Below are positions 54,401-61,969 of a DNA stretch of 64,000 bases, piece after piece. The notes beneath the pieces are model-generated. The model ran no database searches. It saw only the letters and a program-made list of their open reading frames with translations, and was not told the origin of the DNA. Numbering within the stretch: position 1 is the first letter of the stretch; the number at the start of each line of letters is the position of its first letter. A program made the translations under genes and the position numbers. The DNA lies in NCBI GenBank assembly GCA_002746535.1, contig NVWA01000011.1, positions 14,610 through 78,609 of the forward strand, given 5' to 3'. This DNA comes from Planctomycetota bacterium. Lineage in GTDB: Bacteria; Planctomycetota; GCA-2746535.

Positions 54401-56544
54401 ATGCGGGATACCATATTAGTGATGTTCTTGTTGATGGTGTATCACTTGGAGCAATTAGCTTACATACTTTTAGCTCCGTCAACGCCGGCCATACTCTTCA
54501 AGCGAATTTTTCTAAAGATAAAATAAGTTATGTGATAACGGTTAATAGTAATGGTTCTGGTACGGTGAGTCCAAGTGGAAATGTATCTGTTGATCATGGG
54601 TTTGATAAACTATTTTCATTTACTCCAAATACGGGTTATCATGTGGCAGACGTAAAAGTTGATGGTATATCTGTCGGTGTATTAGATGATTATATTTTCA
54701 GTACAGTTTTAGCTTACCACACGCTAAGTGTAGACTTTGTCAAAGATGAACTTAGCTATGTGGTTTTTGGAAGCACAAATACAGGCGGTAGCATTAGCCC
54801 TTCAGGTTTTCAAGTTGTACTTTCAGGAGCATCTCAAATATTTGATTTGACGGCACAAAGCGGATATCATTTAGTTGATGTTCAAATTGATGGTGTTCCC
54901 CAAGGTGCTAAAAGCAATATTATTTTAAGTAATATTCAAAAAGATACGACGGTTCACGGTGTTTTCGCTAAAGACCAAGTTAGCTATTTAATCGTACTAA
55001 ATGTACCTTTTGAAAAAAATCAAACGACGGTAACCTTTGAGAAAAATAGTGAAACAATTGATCTCACAAGTCTTGGTACAACATCATTATTAGCAAGCGA
55101 AAGTGGAACAATAGCAATTTTAGTTAAAGATGGTTATCACATTGCCGATGTGAAAATCAATGGTAGTTCAATCGGAGTGGTAAAAAGTGTAACTTTGAGC
55201 CAAATAAAATCTGATCAGCTAGTAGATGTCTTCATTGAAAAAGATCAGGCCGAATATTTAATCACTACAAATATTATTGGGCAAGGAAGCGTTACCCCTA
55301 GTCAGAATATTACAGTGATCTCAGGTGCGGATCAAGGTTTAACGATTCTTGCATCCGACAATCATCATATCCAAGATGTAATAGTTGATGGTGAATCTCT
55401 TGGGTCAGTCTCTTCTCTTTACTTTGGCGACGTAACAAGCAATCACACTGTTCTTGTGATTTTCGCTGAAGATAAGGCTTCTTATACAATAGGTTCAAGT
55501 TCTATGGGTAGCGGAAGTATTAGTCCGTCAGGAGAAACCACTATAGAAGCCGGCAAATCGGTATCGTATATATTCAACCCAGATGCTGAGTATCAATTAG
55601 TTAAATTAACGATTAATGGTGAGTCTAAAGCTATAACATCGTCTCTAAGTTATATGTTTATAAATGTTCAGGCTGACCAAAGCATCGTGGCCTTTTTTGA
55701 TTTAATTAAAGAGTCCTATAATGTGAATGTAACTCATAGTAGTGGTGGGGTAACAAGTATTGTTGGGGATACAAGTGTTCTGCATGGCAATAGTTTTACC
55801 ATTACGATTAATCCTGAAAATGGTTTTCATATCAAAGACGTGAAGTTAGATGGGGAATCCATTGGTTCGGTCTCAACTTTATTGGTGAGTAATATTATTG
55901 CTGATCATAAGGTAGAGGTTGTTTTCGAAGCAGATGCTGAAACGTATACCATAAAGGTAAATGCCTCATCAAATGGAGCTTTGCAACCAGCCAATGAAAC
56001 GGTTGTTGTCGCTGGTGATAGTCATTTGGTTCAGATTATTCCTAATGCTGGATTTAGAGTATTGAATGTAGAAGTTGATGGGGTTTCTAAAGGCCCTTTA
56101 ACAAGTTATGTTTTTACACATATCAGCGCCAACCATGAAATTCAAGCAACATTTATTGAATCAGAAAAAGCACTCACAATTTTAACGAGAGTTAATGGTG
56201 TCGGTACTGTAACACCAGAAGGTTTCACGGGAATAGCCCTAGGCGATAGTCTTTTAATTTCAATTGCTGTTGACAACGATCATAAAATTGTTGATGTGAT
56301 TGTTGATGGCGTATCAAAAGGTGCTGTTGAAACCTATAGATTCAATAATGTTATAGAAGATCATTTTGTAGATGTCTACTTTGCAGAGGTAAATTCAGAA
56401 GTAGATGTTGTTAAAGACCCTGTATCGACTTCCGGTAGTGGCGGGGGATGTAGCTATCAAGAAGATGCTGATGATTCAAACCTTTGGTCACTGTTGTTGA
56501 CGTTATTTATAACAATTACATTTGTTAGGTTCTTTAAGAAATAA
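45460..56544 (+). CDS. giant modular surface protein (about 3700 residues) with GGGCSY sorting tail
   Basis: Signal peptide from the ATG at 45460 (LLRISFLLALVFSSQNMLYSAD). Residues 28-1925 are three large beta-strand-repeat modules, each opening with a W...NW header (NWNDTSKWS, NNFTEDTNWF, SNFSVATNWY) and closing with a conserved unit ending NNTNWVG. Residues 1928-2865 are Ig/cadherin-like repeats (SADESYGAGSNVSVRLTFSE, VIDTTAPTI). Residues 2870-3647 are ten InlB-B-type repeats of about 77 residues (GYHI.DV.VDGVS.G). The tail is TSGSGGGCSY, a hydrophobic helix (LWSLLLTLFITITFVRFF) and KK. It is probably an adhesin or matrix protein anchored at the surface. No enzyme domain is seen. An alternative ATG at 45421 adds 13 residues. 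A terminator follows. Confidence 0.85.
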   Translation: MGESFKYLLRISFLLALVFSSQNMLYSADRYYVGSGNWNDTSKWSLTDNGTTGVSVPGAGDQVYFTNNSGACSIDIAVNVQGLDIAATYASTITQQSSFAINVGGGNFIMAAGTFTGSADSFVVAGNCTMSGGILTSTALFQARIYSLTGGTFDPGSAKSVTSTNTTVFTDGAGLILLPSGGSFTFEGSNHFSISQTNTTFNDLIINKCVSCGFGGTVTVDGNLTLTSSGGISGTVNLRGDLLGSGGANASGTVTFDGTGDQNINFTGVLPRMTINKASGTLNFLSDFKIYKGFTYTAGLTNEGTSTVDFNGSDHLTLNAGAFEFYNLELNRCPTCTININTLNVKNDFTMTSVASLNGTLNVGGDFTNTDTAVGGSSTITFNGTSDQAFNQTTGTLSSGTINIDKTAGSLILGSNASITNGGGSFVVTNGTFDLNGYDFSHGNALTIYDTLKLKGNETLTINGTTGNADANSSFTLSATSSTVTFYDSAVTAIVTNVSQTFFDLNFGGGKIHEMASGVGNGLTIEGTLASNGSSISRSILRSVGDASVDWELTLNGTSTLADLVIVKHSDAGGNKGVLATNSVDMGNNTNWVGIVAPSAFTWTGATNNNFTEDTNWFGGTAPNDTQTAILHGTYSIACNVNGNIDIGGLVIEGSYSSTLTQQAGNTMTIGDSGFSQTGGTFAGGNSEIAITGELTLAGGNFTSTSADLKLYSLDNTGGTYTHNNGRFYLNYPVPWIAKHTKMIEVNNSITLYDFKVSGTASTVTETIDYNIGAGDTIIVMNDFEMFADNVNLESVQLNVGTVEVRGNLTVGTNAFGGTALIKVNGNTTQKFSGTTGYFPKVELDTSGSLAPNTAQTYFASYGFTLTSGAFTAPSGDFICLDDFTQVSGTYTHNSGTFGIVRPSGWNNSITTNIDVNTSISLNNLKYSGTGGSGVEKHTIVIATGDTLVVNGNFEITEELANMDIIYTNGGTIDLKGNISATDICYGGTTTVTITGNSAQTYTDTNSEALPGIVVNTSGSFSPAGGNVNFSCTEFNLILGTVNIPTGKFTVRGDFTIGGGTLNLNNCELVLSPLIGWAATKTIAVDVVNSLTVYDLTLSGWGNSSTEKSTFNLQGSDNLIVLNNFVLESEKVHPASVNRVAINGGSIELQGNVDFGAVGFGGTTPLTFTGTNNQVINYTSGVIPGGNYIINKTSGKVTLAANLDLETAGQDLELVDGELDLAGFNLTVKDVFTVYDSLSLKGSETITVNGVTTNANVNANFTISATSSTVTYYDSAVTANVTNLANTFYGLYLGAGKTHEFASGVGNGITIEGTIGSNGSCGNASTLRSVGDAAIDWELTLNGTSTLANKVIVKRSNASLNKAVLATNSYSLGNNTNWVGLITVTDSFWVGGTNSNFSVATNWYGNAVPGNTDIAVFSCFSNASCSVDVAVNVQGFDLKSTYAGTISQNANTMAIGSSGWLQSGGTFIGGSSAITCENFTLTNGVYVASSGLTTLAGAANIIDASVATFTHNNGSVRFSQNGVVHTYTGNPLMYDIDFNGSTSQTINGTLSAANNIIITTIHNYSGTGIVYYGGNLTLKDSTFSGSSTKFTANGAGAQSISSTVADGFVPALGLDKPSGTLTLLNDIELFTMSYTQGTWDAGTSEVNFIGGSATLDLSAITFYDVRLSKAGNFTLISDFIVSNRFELASSNSLTGNPIKVGGDFIFNDPAMSTNTLKFILNGTGDQNVTCIANADFPGGGFEINKPSGSVILTQALSGSKEGDWKVINGTLDLAGFDFDIGTKTLTVSDTLQLKGNETITGTVSLSATSSNVVYSDSAVTAVVTNLATNFYSLTFGAGKTHEFATGGGNGITIAGTMGSNGTKGNRSLLRSVGDVAVDWELTLNGTSTLGNKVAVKRSNASFAKAILAVNSEDLGNNTNWVGISLPSTITSITSSTSDGSYKAGSNIDITLNFSTAMTLVGTMGVTLDTGAVITINAFNNATYAQGVYTVSGGENSADLSATNIVLSGTATDSNCQDLIVAMPATNINTGSDIIIDTVTPQVSGIVSSSADESYGAGSNVSVRLTFSESITLTGTIGLNLNSGGLVVFTGFTGTTAVATYTVLAGENSSDLSGTIITVSGTASDVAGNVLLTTLPGTNINTGSDIVIDTTAPTITSILSTSSSDSYRAGENITVQVNFSESVTLSGGNLVVALNSGGSVSITPFTGTTSSGVYTVLATENANPLNATGVSLSAGTLTDNATNAVGLVVPGTNINPSKTIIVDTVVPTITGGAIGALNAFIDVTFAEPVYTTNGGTGGLNVADFNLTFVSNGGSATGVTISGVTTTAGSPCVGGETTFRLSLSVTGSVSGVETIAVTPNTNQIHDLAGNPALNATTTGALLLFDLEGPSVVSLAAVTANGYYKAGQTIDIKITFTENVIIVGSPQLLFETGTTDRNAIYKSGTGSTEIIFEYTIVSGDASLDLDAVSTTSLTLNGGTIQDGSGNNATLVLPTPGTTNSLGNNSAIVIDANAPSIIAGALGVDNAYVDITFIEGVYNNGGTGPVTTAGFSLTFNQNGGIATGVTITGVQKADGNVLVGGETVIRVLIQTTGVALGVETINIDGVSSKISDIADNALAASSTGLMTLITQGTVPTVLSITAMNDDGIYGTNQLITLEVKFSENVFVTGIPFVELETGATNKFAIYGGGSGSDTLTFNYVIREGDVSSDLDYASASAFSSAVGKIHSSLSIPVNATLVDPGAVGSLGANKNIRIETLNPMIISITTTAVDGTYGIGASIPLAVHFSREVTLAGGDIKISLNSGVDLIVGHLIGTLISLDYLVEEGEQTSDLSIVSITLEGSATLLDSKGVANSMTLPTPLFVDEHEIKIEALASDYLISAIANSGGSISPVGATPVIAGANQAFTIAPNEGYHIEELLIDGVKVAVVSSYTFTSVNNNHSIEVVFVQDQTSYTIVSNSSIGGSVSPAGATTVDVNNDHVVSIIPDAGYHISDVLVDGVSLGAISLHTFSSVNAGHTLQANFSKDKISYVITVNSNGSGTVSPSGNVSVDHGFDKLFSFTPNTGYHVADVKVDGISVGVLDDYIFSTVLAYHTLSVDFVKDELSYVVFGSTNTGGSISPSGFQVVLSGASQIFDLTAQSGYHLVDVQIDGVPQGAKSNIILSNIQKDTTVHGVFAKDQVSYLIVLNVPFEKNQTTVTFEKNSETIDLTSLGTTSLLASESGTIAILVKDGYHIADVKINGSSIGVVKSVTLSQIKSDQLVDVFIEKDQAEYLITTNIIGQGSVTPSQNITVISGADQGLTILASDNHHIQDVIVDGESLGSVSSLYFGDVTSNHTVLVIFAEDKASYTIGSSSMGSGSISPSGETTIEAGKSVSYIFNPDAEYQLVKLTINGESKAITSSLSYMFINVQADQSIVAFFDLIKESYNVNVTHSSGGVTSIVGDTSVLHGNSFTITINPENGFHIKDVKLDGESIGSVSTLLVSNIIADHKVEVVFEADAETYTIKVNASSNGALQPANETVVVAGDSHLVQIIPNAGFRVLNVEVDGVSKGPLTSYVFTHISANHEIQATFIESEKALTILTRVNGVGTVTPEGFTGIALGDSLLISIAVDNDHKIVDVIVDGVSKGAVETYRFNNVIEDHFVDVYFAEVNSEVDVVKDPVSTSGSGGGCSYQEDADDSNLWSLLLTLFITITFVRFFKK
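46756..47241 (+). repeat. conserved closing unit, copy 1, in the giant gene
   Basis: About 160 codons from FDLNGYDF to NNTNWVG, including SATSSTVTFYDSAVTA and DWELTLNGTSTLADLVIVK. It is more conserved among the three copies than the sequence between them. Confidence 0.75.
49111..49600 (+). repeat. conserved closing unit, copy 2, in the giant gene
   Basis: From LDLAGFNL to NNTNWVG, with SATSSTVTYYDSAVTA and DWELTLNGTSTLANKVIVKR. The header of the third module (FWVGGTNSNFS) follows directly. Confidence 0.75.
50764..51225 (+). repeat. conserved closing unit, copy 3, in the giant gene
   Basis: From LDLAGFDF to NNTNWVG, with SATSSNVVYSDSAVTA and DWELTLNGTSTLGNKVAVKR. It lacks about ten residues near the start relative to copies 1 and 2 and marks the end of the modular half of the protein. 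Confidence 0.75.
54069..56400 (+). repeat. ten tandem InlB-B-type repeats in the giant gene
   Basis: Ten units averaging about 233 bases each encode SYTI..NS...GSISPSG followed by GYHI.DV.VDGVS.G and a final VVF..D. Units 5 and 7 are divergent; unit 5 is longer (about 90 residues). The DNA copies have drifted, so this is an old array rather than a recent expansion. Confidence 0.8.
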
Positions 56545-56572
56545 TTTTGAAATATAGCGTTTATGATTTGAG

Positions 56573-56601
56573 ATAAACCCTGATAATGAACCAGGGTTTA
56601 T
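56573..56601 (+). terminator. terminator of the giant gene
   Basis: ATAAACCCTG and CAGGGTTTAT form a perfect 10-bp stem across a 9-base loop, 28 bases past the stop. TGTTTTCATTT follows on the plus strand. It is a plausible intrinsic terminator separating convergent genes. Confidence 0.65.
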
Positions 56602-56623
56602 GTTTTCATTTGGTAATAATTTA

Positions 56624-59600
56624 TTAAGGCCTCAATGCAAGTCTGAACCCTGTAATATTTCCTGATTTATCAGGTTGTAAAAACCCTCTCGTTACTGATT
56701 TGCAGAAAGATGCTTGAAAGGAAAAGGCACCACCTCGACGCATTCTGTAGGTGATCCCACTTGTATTATCTGCGGACGTTGCCCCTTCTGGATCTGTAAT
56801 ATTACTTGCAGTGTAAGATGTAAATCGATCTAGGCAAAATTCTGATACATTCCCATGCATATCATATAATCCCCAGGCATTAGGAGACTTTAATCCGGCT
56901 TCATGATAGTCTGAATTGCTGTTCTCAGAATACCATCCCAAAAGATCAAGGTTTGGGTCATTTTCAAAAGCAGGTGTTGAATTATCAGTATCATTATTAA
57001 AATCTTTGGTTGTGCCAGCTCGACAGGAATACTCCCATTGAGCTTCTGTTGGTAAATCAAATGTGGAACCTGTTTTCGATCGCAAGACATCTACAAAAGA
57101 CCCCGAGTTAGGTGTTTTGGAATTATTCGGCCAATCACCTCCTCTGATATCATCCCAGGAAACATTTTCTACCGGAAATTCATCTTCTGATTGGGAACTA
57201 GGCGTTACACCCATTACAAGTTGATATTGTTTTTGAGTTATTTCAAAAACCCCAATAAAAAAGTCTTTGGTCAAAGTAACTTGATGAGTGAATGCTATAT
57301 ATTCTTCACCCTCCGAACCCATTTCAAAGGAGCCTGCAGAAATTTTTCTTAAAATAATTTTTGAATACTTATAAATGTTTTCACCTGATGGTCCATCTGT
57401 GTTTGTCAACAAATCACTTGGGACACTGGTTAAATTTGTTATCGTATATGAAGAGGCATTGACACCTTCTGAGACATCGATAACGACATAGGCACCATCT
57501 ATTGAAGTTGTAGGAGGCGGAGTGTTTGTCTCTTCTTCTTTCGGTGTGGTACTGACCTCAGAAGACAAAGCACTTTCAATAGACTCTATCACAGAACTCA
57601 CAGCGTAATAATACTTTGTACCATTTGTAAGGTTTGTGTGGGTATACGAATTATTCTCAGTAGAGATTTTATTATCGGAGGTGCTAATATCTGGATTTGT
57701 GGACCAATAAATATTATAAGAAGATGCTTCAGTAATGTCATTCCAAGAAAGAGAATTTTGACTATCCCCACGAGAAACGATTGCATCAGGCTTAGTATTT
57801 ACACTTAAGCGGCCTTCCCGAACGTCTTCCGAAACAAGACTTTCCCCGGTATCATTGACAGCTGTTACAACAAAAAAGAATGTAAATTCGACTTCACCAG
57901 TGAACTTATAAGGGCTGGTAATATTTTTAATACTGGAATCATCACTTTTACTCACACCTTTAAAAAAATCGTAATACAGATTATAAGATGTTGCACCATC
58001 AACTGGATCCCATGTTAAGGTAACATTATATACATGAGGTGTTGCGGATAAGTTTTTAGGTGCGTCGGGAACAGCTCCTGCTACAGCAAAAACCTCAAGA
58101 GGTAAGGTGACCTCTGTCGCTGTTACTTCAGTAACGATATAATAATATTTAAGTCCATTTGTTAGTCCTGTATGAACATAAGGACTTGAAACACTTTCAA
58201 ATTTGTTATCTGAAGTTGTTACCCCTTTAGTACTAGACCAATAAACATTATAAGTACTGGTTCCAGTGCTTGTATTCCAAGAAAGCGTAATTTTTTCATG
58301 AGCCGATTCAATAGATACCTCTGATGTTAAAGTCTTAGAAGTGACTTCTTTAGAAACGACACTTGCACCAGTTTTATTATGTGCAACAATAACAAAATAG
58401 TAATCTCTTCCTTCCACAAGATTTGTGAATGTGTAAGGGCTTGTAACGTCTTCCACATTAGGATCATCGATATCAACTGACGTAATATCTACTCCAAAAT
58501 AATCTTTAAAGTGAATTGTATAAGAAGTCGCATTTTCTACGAGATCCCATGTTAATGCGATTTCTTTCCACGACCCCACAGCAACTACATTCGTAGGGGC
58601 ATCAGGAACTTGCCCAACTGGAGTCGCAAAGACTTCATCGGAAGGACCACTTTCATTAGCATCTACTATAGCAGTTACAATGTAATAATATTTTTCTCCA
58701 TTAGTTAGTTCTTTATGATCATAGGGGCTAGTCACATTTTCAAGTTTAGTGTCAGAGGTTGTCACATCTTTTTCTGTTGACCAATAAAGGTTATAGGAGG
58801 TTGCATCTTTAATGTCATCCCATGTAGAAGTGGTTTTGCTATCACCTTCTTTTGCAACAATATTTTTGGGTATTTTATTATAAATAATTTTTTCATAAAT
58901 TAGCGGAACGTCAGGAATATCAAAGATTTCTTTATTAACATCTAACAATGTTCTGCTGAAAGACTTTGCATTGATTCCCACTTTTCCAGAAACACCAGCA
59001 TTTAGAAAAAACCTTCCAGAATCAGTAATATCGCTCCCTGTTATTTCTTCAATGCCTGCTTCAACATAAGGTTTAAAGGAAATATAGGGACCAGCTAATT
59101 TAAAAAACCGAAAAGTCACTGTCGGTTCTAAAAATATATTGGCTTTTAGTACACCTGTAACCTCTGCAGTAGCAACAGGCTCAAATGAAGCGCTTTGGTT
59201 GCTTGTAATTGTCCAATCTTCATTTTCATATTTCATCGTTGTTTCAAGATCATATTGAGAATTAAACCCAAGGATAAAAGTGCCTTCAACATTTGCTTCT
59301 ACATTAAATCCTGCGGCGATATCAAGTTCTAATTCTGTATAGATTGGTGGAGTACCTGGAATTATTATAGGGTGTTTAAACTTAATAAGAGACTTCTTGA
59401 AATTTAGTAAATCAACTCCCTTAGAGACAGAAAGCTCTACTTTAATATCATATACAACTTTCCCTTTAAAGGACGTTTCAAAGCTATCGACTGATAAAAA
59501 GCCAAAGTCAATTTCTGCTGTTGCGGCAGGTACGAATCTAAATGATCCCGTTAAAATTTTTGCGGAAACGCCACTTGTATTTGTACTAACATTAAATTTA

Positions 59601-60247
59601 GCATTCCCATCATCGGACTTTGGTTCATCATTATAACTAACATCTAATATCGTGCTTTTAGACCAGTCGATAGAACCATTCTCCATTTTTATATTAAATA
59701 AAGTAGTGTTGTTTAGGTTTACTGTTCCATCAGAAGCCGTGGCATATTTCTTATTACTTACAGACGATTTTTTTGTAACCTGTGTCCATTGTGGATTTAT
59801 TGTTAGTGAGAGTGTTCCGTCTTGCAGGATGTCTTCTAATACAGCAGACTCAGTTACCATTATTAATTTCCCCGTACTATCTGTACTTGAAGAAACAACC
59901 TTTCTTAGAAAGGGATTTTCTTCATTTCCAACAATAATGGCTCCAATTTCAACTGTATCAAGGGAGTCTGATAATGATAATTCGCCGGTAGTTTCATTTA
60001 GTTCTACTATAGTCCCAGCTTTTACAACTTTTGTATTTCCTAGCGTATTTATATTAACATTGTATTCATCACTTATTTCACTGATTACTTGTGCGCCAGG
60101 TTCATCCAATCTAGCTTCATCAACAGCATCAATAATTGGTGTAGTTATGTCGCCAACTGAATTGCCACCGCCACTTCCACAATTTGTTATTAGTAGAATA
60201 AGAAAAATGAAAAGTATTAATCTAATATTTAGAATTATTTTTAGCAT
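56624..60247 (-). CDS. lipoprotein with FN3 repeats and C-terminal FGE-sulfatase (SUMF1-type) domain
   Basis: The N-terminal hydrophobic stretch ends LLITNCGSGGG; Cys23 is a probable lipidation site although Asn at -1 is unusual. Residues 30-450 are beta-rich without a named family. About 450-900 hold five FN3-like repeats (SYNLYWST, TTSD, LTNGEKYYYIVTA). The last 240 residues have the formylglycine-generating-enzyme fold (ISAGSFEMGSEG, PVENVSWDD, LPTEAQWEYSCRAGTT, WGLYDMHGNVSEFCLDRF, GFRLAL). By eye only one of the two catalytic Cys of true FGE is kept (C1182 in SFCKSV); the other is replaced in RGGAFSFQ. A structural or binding role is therefore likelier than sulfatase maturation. The start at 60247 is preferred to 60319 because of the signal sequence. 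Confidence 0.8.
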   Translation of the reverse strand: MLKIILNIRLILFIFLILLITNCGSGGGNSVGDITTPIIDAVDEARLDEPGAQVISEISDEYNVNINTLGNTKVVKAGTIVELNETTGELSLSDSLDTVEIGAIIVGNEENPFLRKVVSSSTDSTGKLIMVTESAVLEDILQDGTLSLTINPQWTQVTKKSSVSNKKYATASDGTVNLNNTTLFNIKMENGSIDWSKSTILDVSYNDEPKSDDGNAKFNVSTNTSGVSAKILTGSFRFVPAATAEIDFGFLSVDSFETSFKGKVVYDIKVELSVSKGVDLLNFKKSLIKFKHPIIIPGTPPIYTELELDIAAGFNVEANVEGTFILGFNSQYDLETTMKYENEDWTITSNQSASFEPVATAEVTGVLKANIFLEPTVTFRFFKLAGPYISFKPYVEAGIEEITGSDITDSGRFFLNAGVSGKVGINAKSFSRTLLDVNKEIFDIPDVPLIYEKIIYNKIPKNIVAKEGDSKTTSTWDDIKDATSYNLYWSTEKDVTTSDTKLENVTSPYDHKELTNGEKYYYIVTAIVDANESGPSDEVFATPVGQVPDAPTNVVAVGSWKEIALTWDLVENATSYTIHFKDYFGVDITSVDIDDPNVEDVTSPYTFTNLVEGRDYYFVIVAHNKTGASVVSKEVTSKTLTSEVSIESAHEKITLSWNTSTGTSTYNVYWSSTKGVTTSDNKFESVSSPYVHTGLTNGLKYYYIVTEVTATEVTLPLEVFAVAGAVPDAPKNLSATPHVYNVTLTWDPVDGATSYNLYYDFFKGVSKSDDSSIKNITSPYKFTGEVEFTFFFVVTAVNDTGESLVSEDVREGRLSVNTKPDAIVSRGDSQNSLSWNDITEASSYNIYWSTNPDISTSDNKISTENNSYTHTNLTNGTKYYYAVSSVIESIESALSSEVSTTPKEEETNTPPPTTSIDGAYVVIDVSEGVNASSYTITNLTSVPSDLLTNTDGPSGENIYKYSKIILRKISAGSFEMGSEGEEYIAFTHQVTLTKDFFIGVFEITQKQYQLVMGVTPSSQSEDEFPVENVSWDDIRGGDWPNNSKTPNSGSFVDVLRSKTGSTFDLPTEAQWEYSCRAGTTKDFNNDTDNSTPAFENDPNLDLLGWYSENSNSDYHEAGLKSPNAWGLYDMHGNVSEFCLDRFTSYTASNITDPEGATSADNTSGITYRMRRGGAFSFQASFCKSVTRGFLQPDKSGNITGFRLALRP

Positions 60248-60331
60248 AACCCAATGGCCTTTAAATTTGTGTGAATTTCGATAGGCGGTAGAATATATTA
60301 ACCTATTTAATGATAGCAACCGAAATATGTT

Positions 60332-60347
60332 GGGGCATATATGTCCC
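60332..60347. promoter_or_regulatory. imperfect palindrome upstream of the FGE-fold lipoprotein gene
   Basis: GGGGCATATATGTCCC is a 16-base dyad with one mismatched pair, 85 bases upstream of the preferred start codon. It could be an operator. No second copy was found in the window. Confidence 0.2.
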
Positions 60348-60535
60348 TGATTTTAATATTATCAACTCATGCATAATTCGAAATATAGTTCGGTCCTTTT
60401 TGAGAGAGAGATTGTCGTTAATATGGTTAGTTTGTTTTTAATAAATCAGATTGAATTATGTTAATTGATTCGGATTTGCTCTCACCCCCTTGATTGTTAA
60501 TACTTAGCGTAAAATTCAAGTGAATGAGGAAACTT

Positions 60536-61618
60536 CTATTTTTTTGACTTTTTTGAATCAGCTAATATCGCCTCAGCTTTCGAGGAAGACATCAAACCAT
60601 ATTTTTGTGTAGGGTAGGCTTTACCAATTTTTTTGAATATCTGATAATAGGATACGAGTTGCTTTTTTTTAGGATTTCGAATCTTCCCAAATTGGCTAAT
60701 ATATGCTAAGTATTTCTTTTTAGCCATGATTTCCTTTTTAATCACAACATCTTTTTTTAATGTATTGTATATGCTGTTGATGTTTTTTGCATTTGGGTTT
60801 GATTTAAAGCTTTTAACAATGTCTTGGCAAAGCTCGAACGCTTCAAAAGAGGTGCCTTTTTTTACAATGTCATTTTCAATATTTTTTAGAAATGCGGGCA
60901 GTCGATTCTTTTTATCTTGTTTTGTTAAACGAGATCTCTTTAAATAAAATTCTTTTTCTAGCCAAATCATTGCTTTTGCTAATAATGGATTTGGAGCCCA
61001 TGTGTGTCCCCCTTGAAATTCTTCGAGTATAAACTTTTTAACACTTTTACCGTTGATAGACTTCTGTAGACTTTTCATTTCATTTAAATTCATATCTGTA
61101 TTGCCAGCAAAACCATAGATTGTCGCCCAGGGCATTTTTTTTCGGCCACCTGACATTTCACCGGCACCAACTGGGATTAAACCATCAAATTTATTGGAAT
61201 AGGTATACATCAAGCGAAAGCTCATTCGAGATCCACCAGAAAACCCTGTTGCATACATTCTACGGGGATGAACCGAGTATTTTTTTTCGACCTCTTCCAT
61301 TAAAGCTGTCTGATGTTTTATGATTGGGTCCATTGGGCCATTCTTGCATTCCACGCTACCAATGAGAATCCACCCTAGCTTTTCAGCTTGTTCCTGATAC
61401 ATACTAGGATTTGCATTACCACTGGGACTAAAAATAAACATCAATGGCCATTCCTTTTTGGCATCATAATTTGATGGTAAGAATAAATTGTAGTGTGTTC
61501 CAGGCGACTTAACACAGGCGACATTTTTAATGACAACGCCCTTGGCTTCATCTGAAAATAATATGGTAGTGCCGTGGAACAATAAAAAAAATAGTATAAT
61601 TGAAATCTTTAAATTCAT
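60536..61618 (-). CDS. secreted alpha/beta-hydrolase esterase (PHB-depolymerase/feruloyl-esterase type)
   Basis: A signal peptide (ISIILFFLLFHGTTILFSDE) is followed by an alpha/beta hydrolase. Numbered from the upstream ATG at 61633, the nucleophile elbow is G130-F-S132-G-G134 in YATGFSGGSRMSF. A likely acid lies in GFAGNTDMNLNEM and the catalytic His in FQGGHTWAP. The fold is that of the secreted esterases grouped with PHB depolymerases and LpqC. The C-terminal 130 residues form a Lys-rich helical extension of unknown role. The ATG at 61618 has a weak AAAGA upstream and gives a standard signal peptide; 61633 remains possible. It is probably exported to cleave ester links on polymers. Confidence 0.78.
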   Translation of the reverse strand: MNLKISIILFFLLFHGTTILFSDEAKGVVIKNVACVKSPGTHYNLFLPSNYDAKKEWPLMFIFSPSGNANPSMYQEQAEKLGWILIGSVECKNGPMDPIIKHQTALMEEVEKKYSVHPRRMYATGFSGGSRMSFRLMYTYSNKFDGLIPVGAGEMSGGRKKMPWATIYGFAGNTDMNLNEMKSLQKSINGKSVKKFILEEFQGGHTWAPNPLLAKAMIWLEKEFYLKRSRLTKQDKKNRLPAFLKNIENDIVKKGTSFEAFELCQDIVKSFKSNPNAKNINSIYNTLKKDVVIKKEIMAKKKYLAYISQFGKIRNPKKKQLVSYYQIFKKIGKAYPTQKYGLMSSSKAEAILADSKKSKK

Positions 61619-61633
61619 TTTAGAATCTTTCAT

Positions 61634-61969
61634 GTAATCGCCAAAATTTAAGACGGCCCTATTTTCTATATTATAAAATTATTTACCAATAAAATAAAAT
61701 GGCCAGTCAATTAATTTATTTTTGTTCTTCCTGTTATGTTGGTGGTCAATGTTTTATACAAATATTTGAAGGATTTAGTCCTTTTTAATCATAACTATTC
61801 TCACTTTATTTTACTAGTATGTCTTAGATCCTCTTTAAGTTAGTCTAAAGTTCTTATTTGAATAATATTAAGTTTATTATGTGTATTTTTGTAATATATA
61901 ATTTAAGTAGAACTTTTTAGAAACAGACTTTTAATTTAAAGCTTAAGCATCATTATTGAAAGGGTTAAC
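61634..61969. other. divergent AT-rich intergenic region
   Basis: 336 bases between the divergent esterase and Lys-rich protein genes. A short hairpin (AAGGA / TCCTT followed by TTTTT, near 61770-61788) and a TATAAT-like box near 61900 are visible, but no matching -35 box. No gene is seen. AAAGGG lies before the ATG at 61970. Confidence 0.4.

Noticed and set aside
45460..56544. Autotransporter (type V secretion) protein
   Set aside because: The C-terminus is a single hydrophobic helix with a basic end, not a beta-barrel of about 250-300 residues.
56624..60247. Functional formylglycine-generating enzyme for the sulfatase at 5.8 kb
   Set aside because: One catalytic Cys appears to be replaced, the protein is a probable surface lipoprotein, and it lies 50 kb from the sulfatase, so a maturase role is not supported.
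59652..60284. 210-codon open frame on the plus strand
   Set aside because: It lies antisense inside the FGE-fold lipoprotein gene, has no start signal, and the opposite strand carries a clear lipoprotein start and domains.
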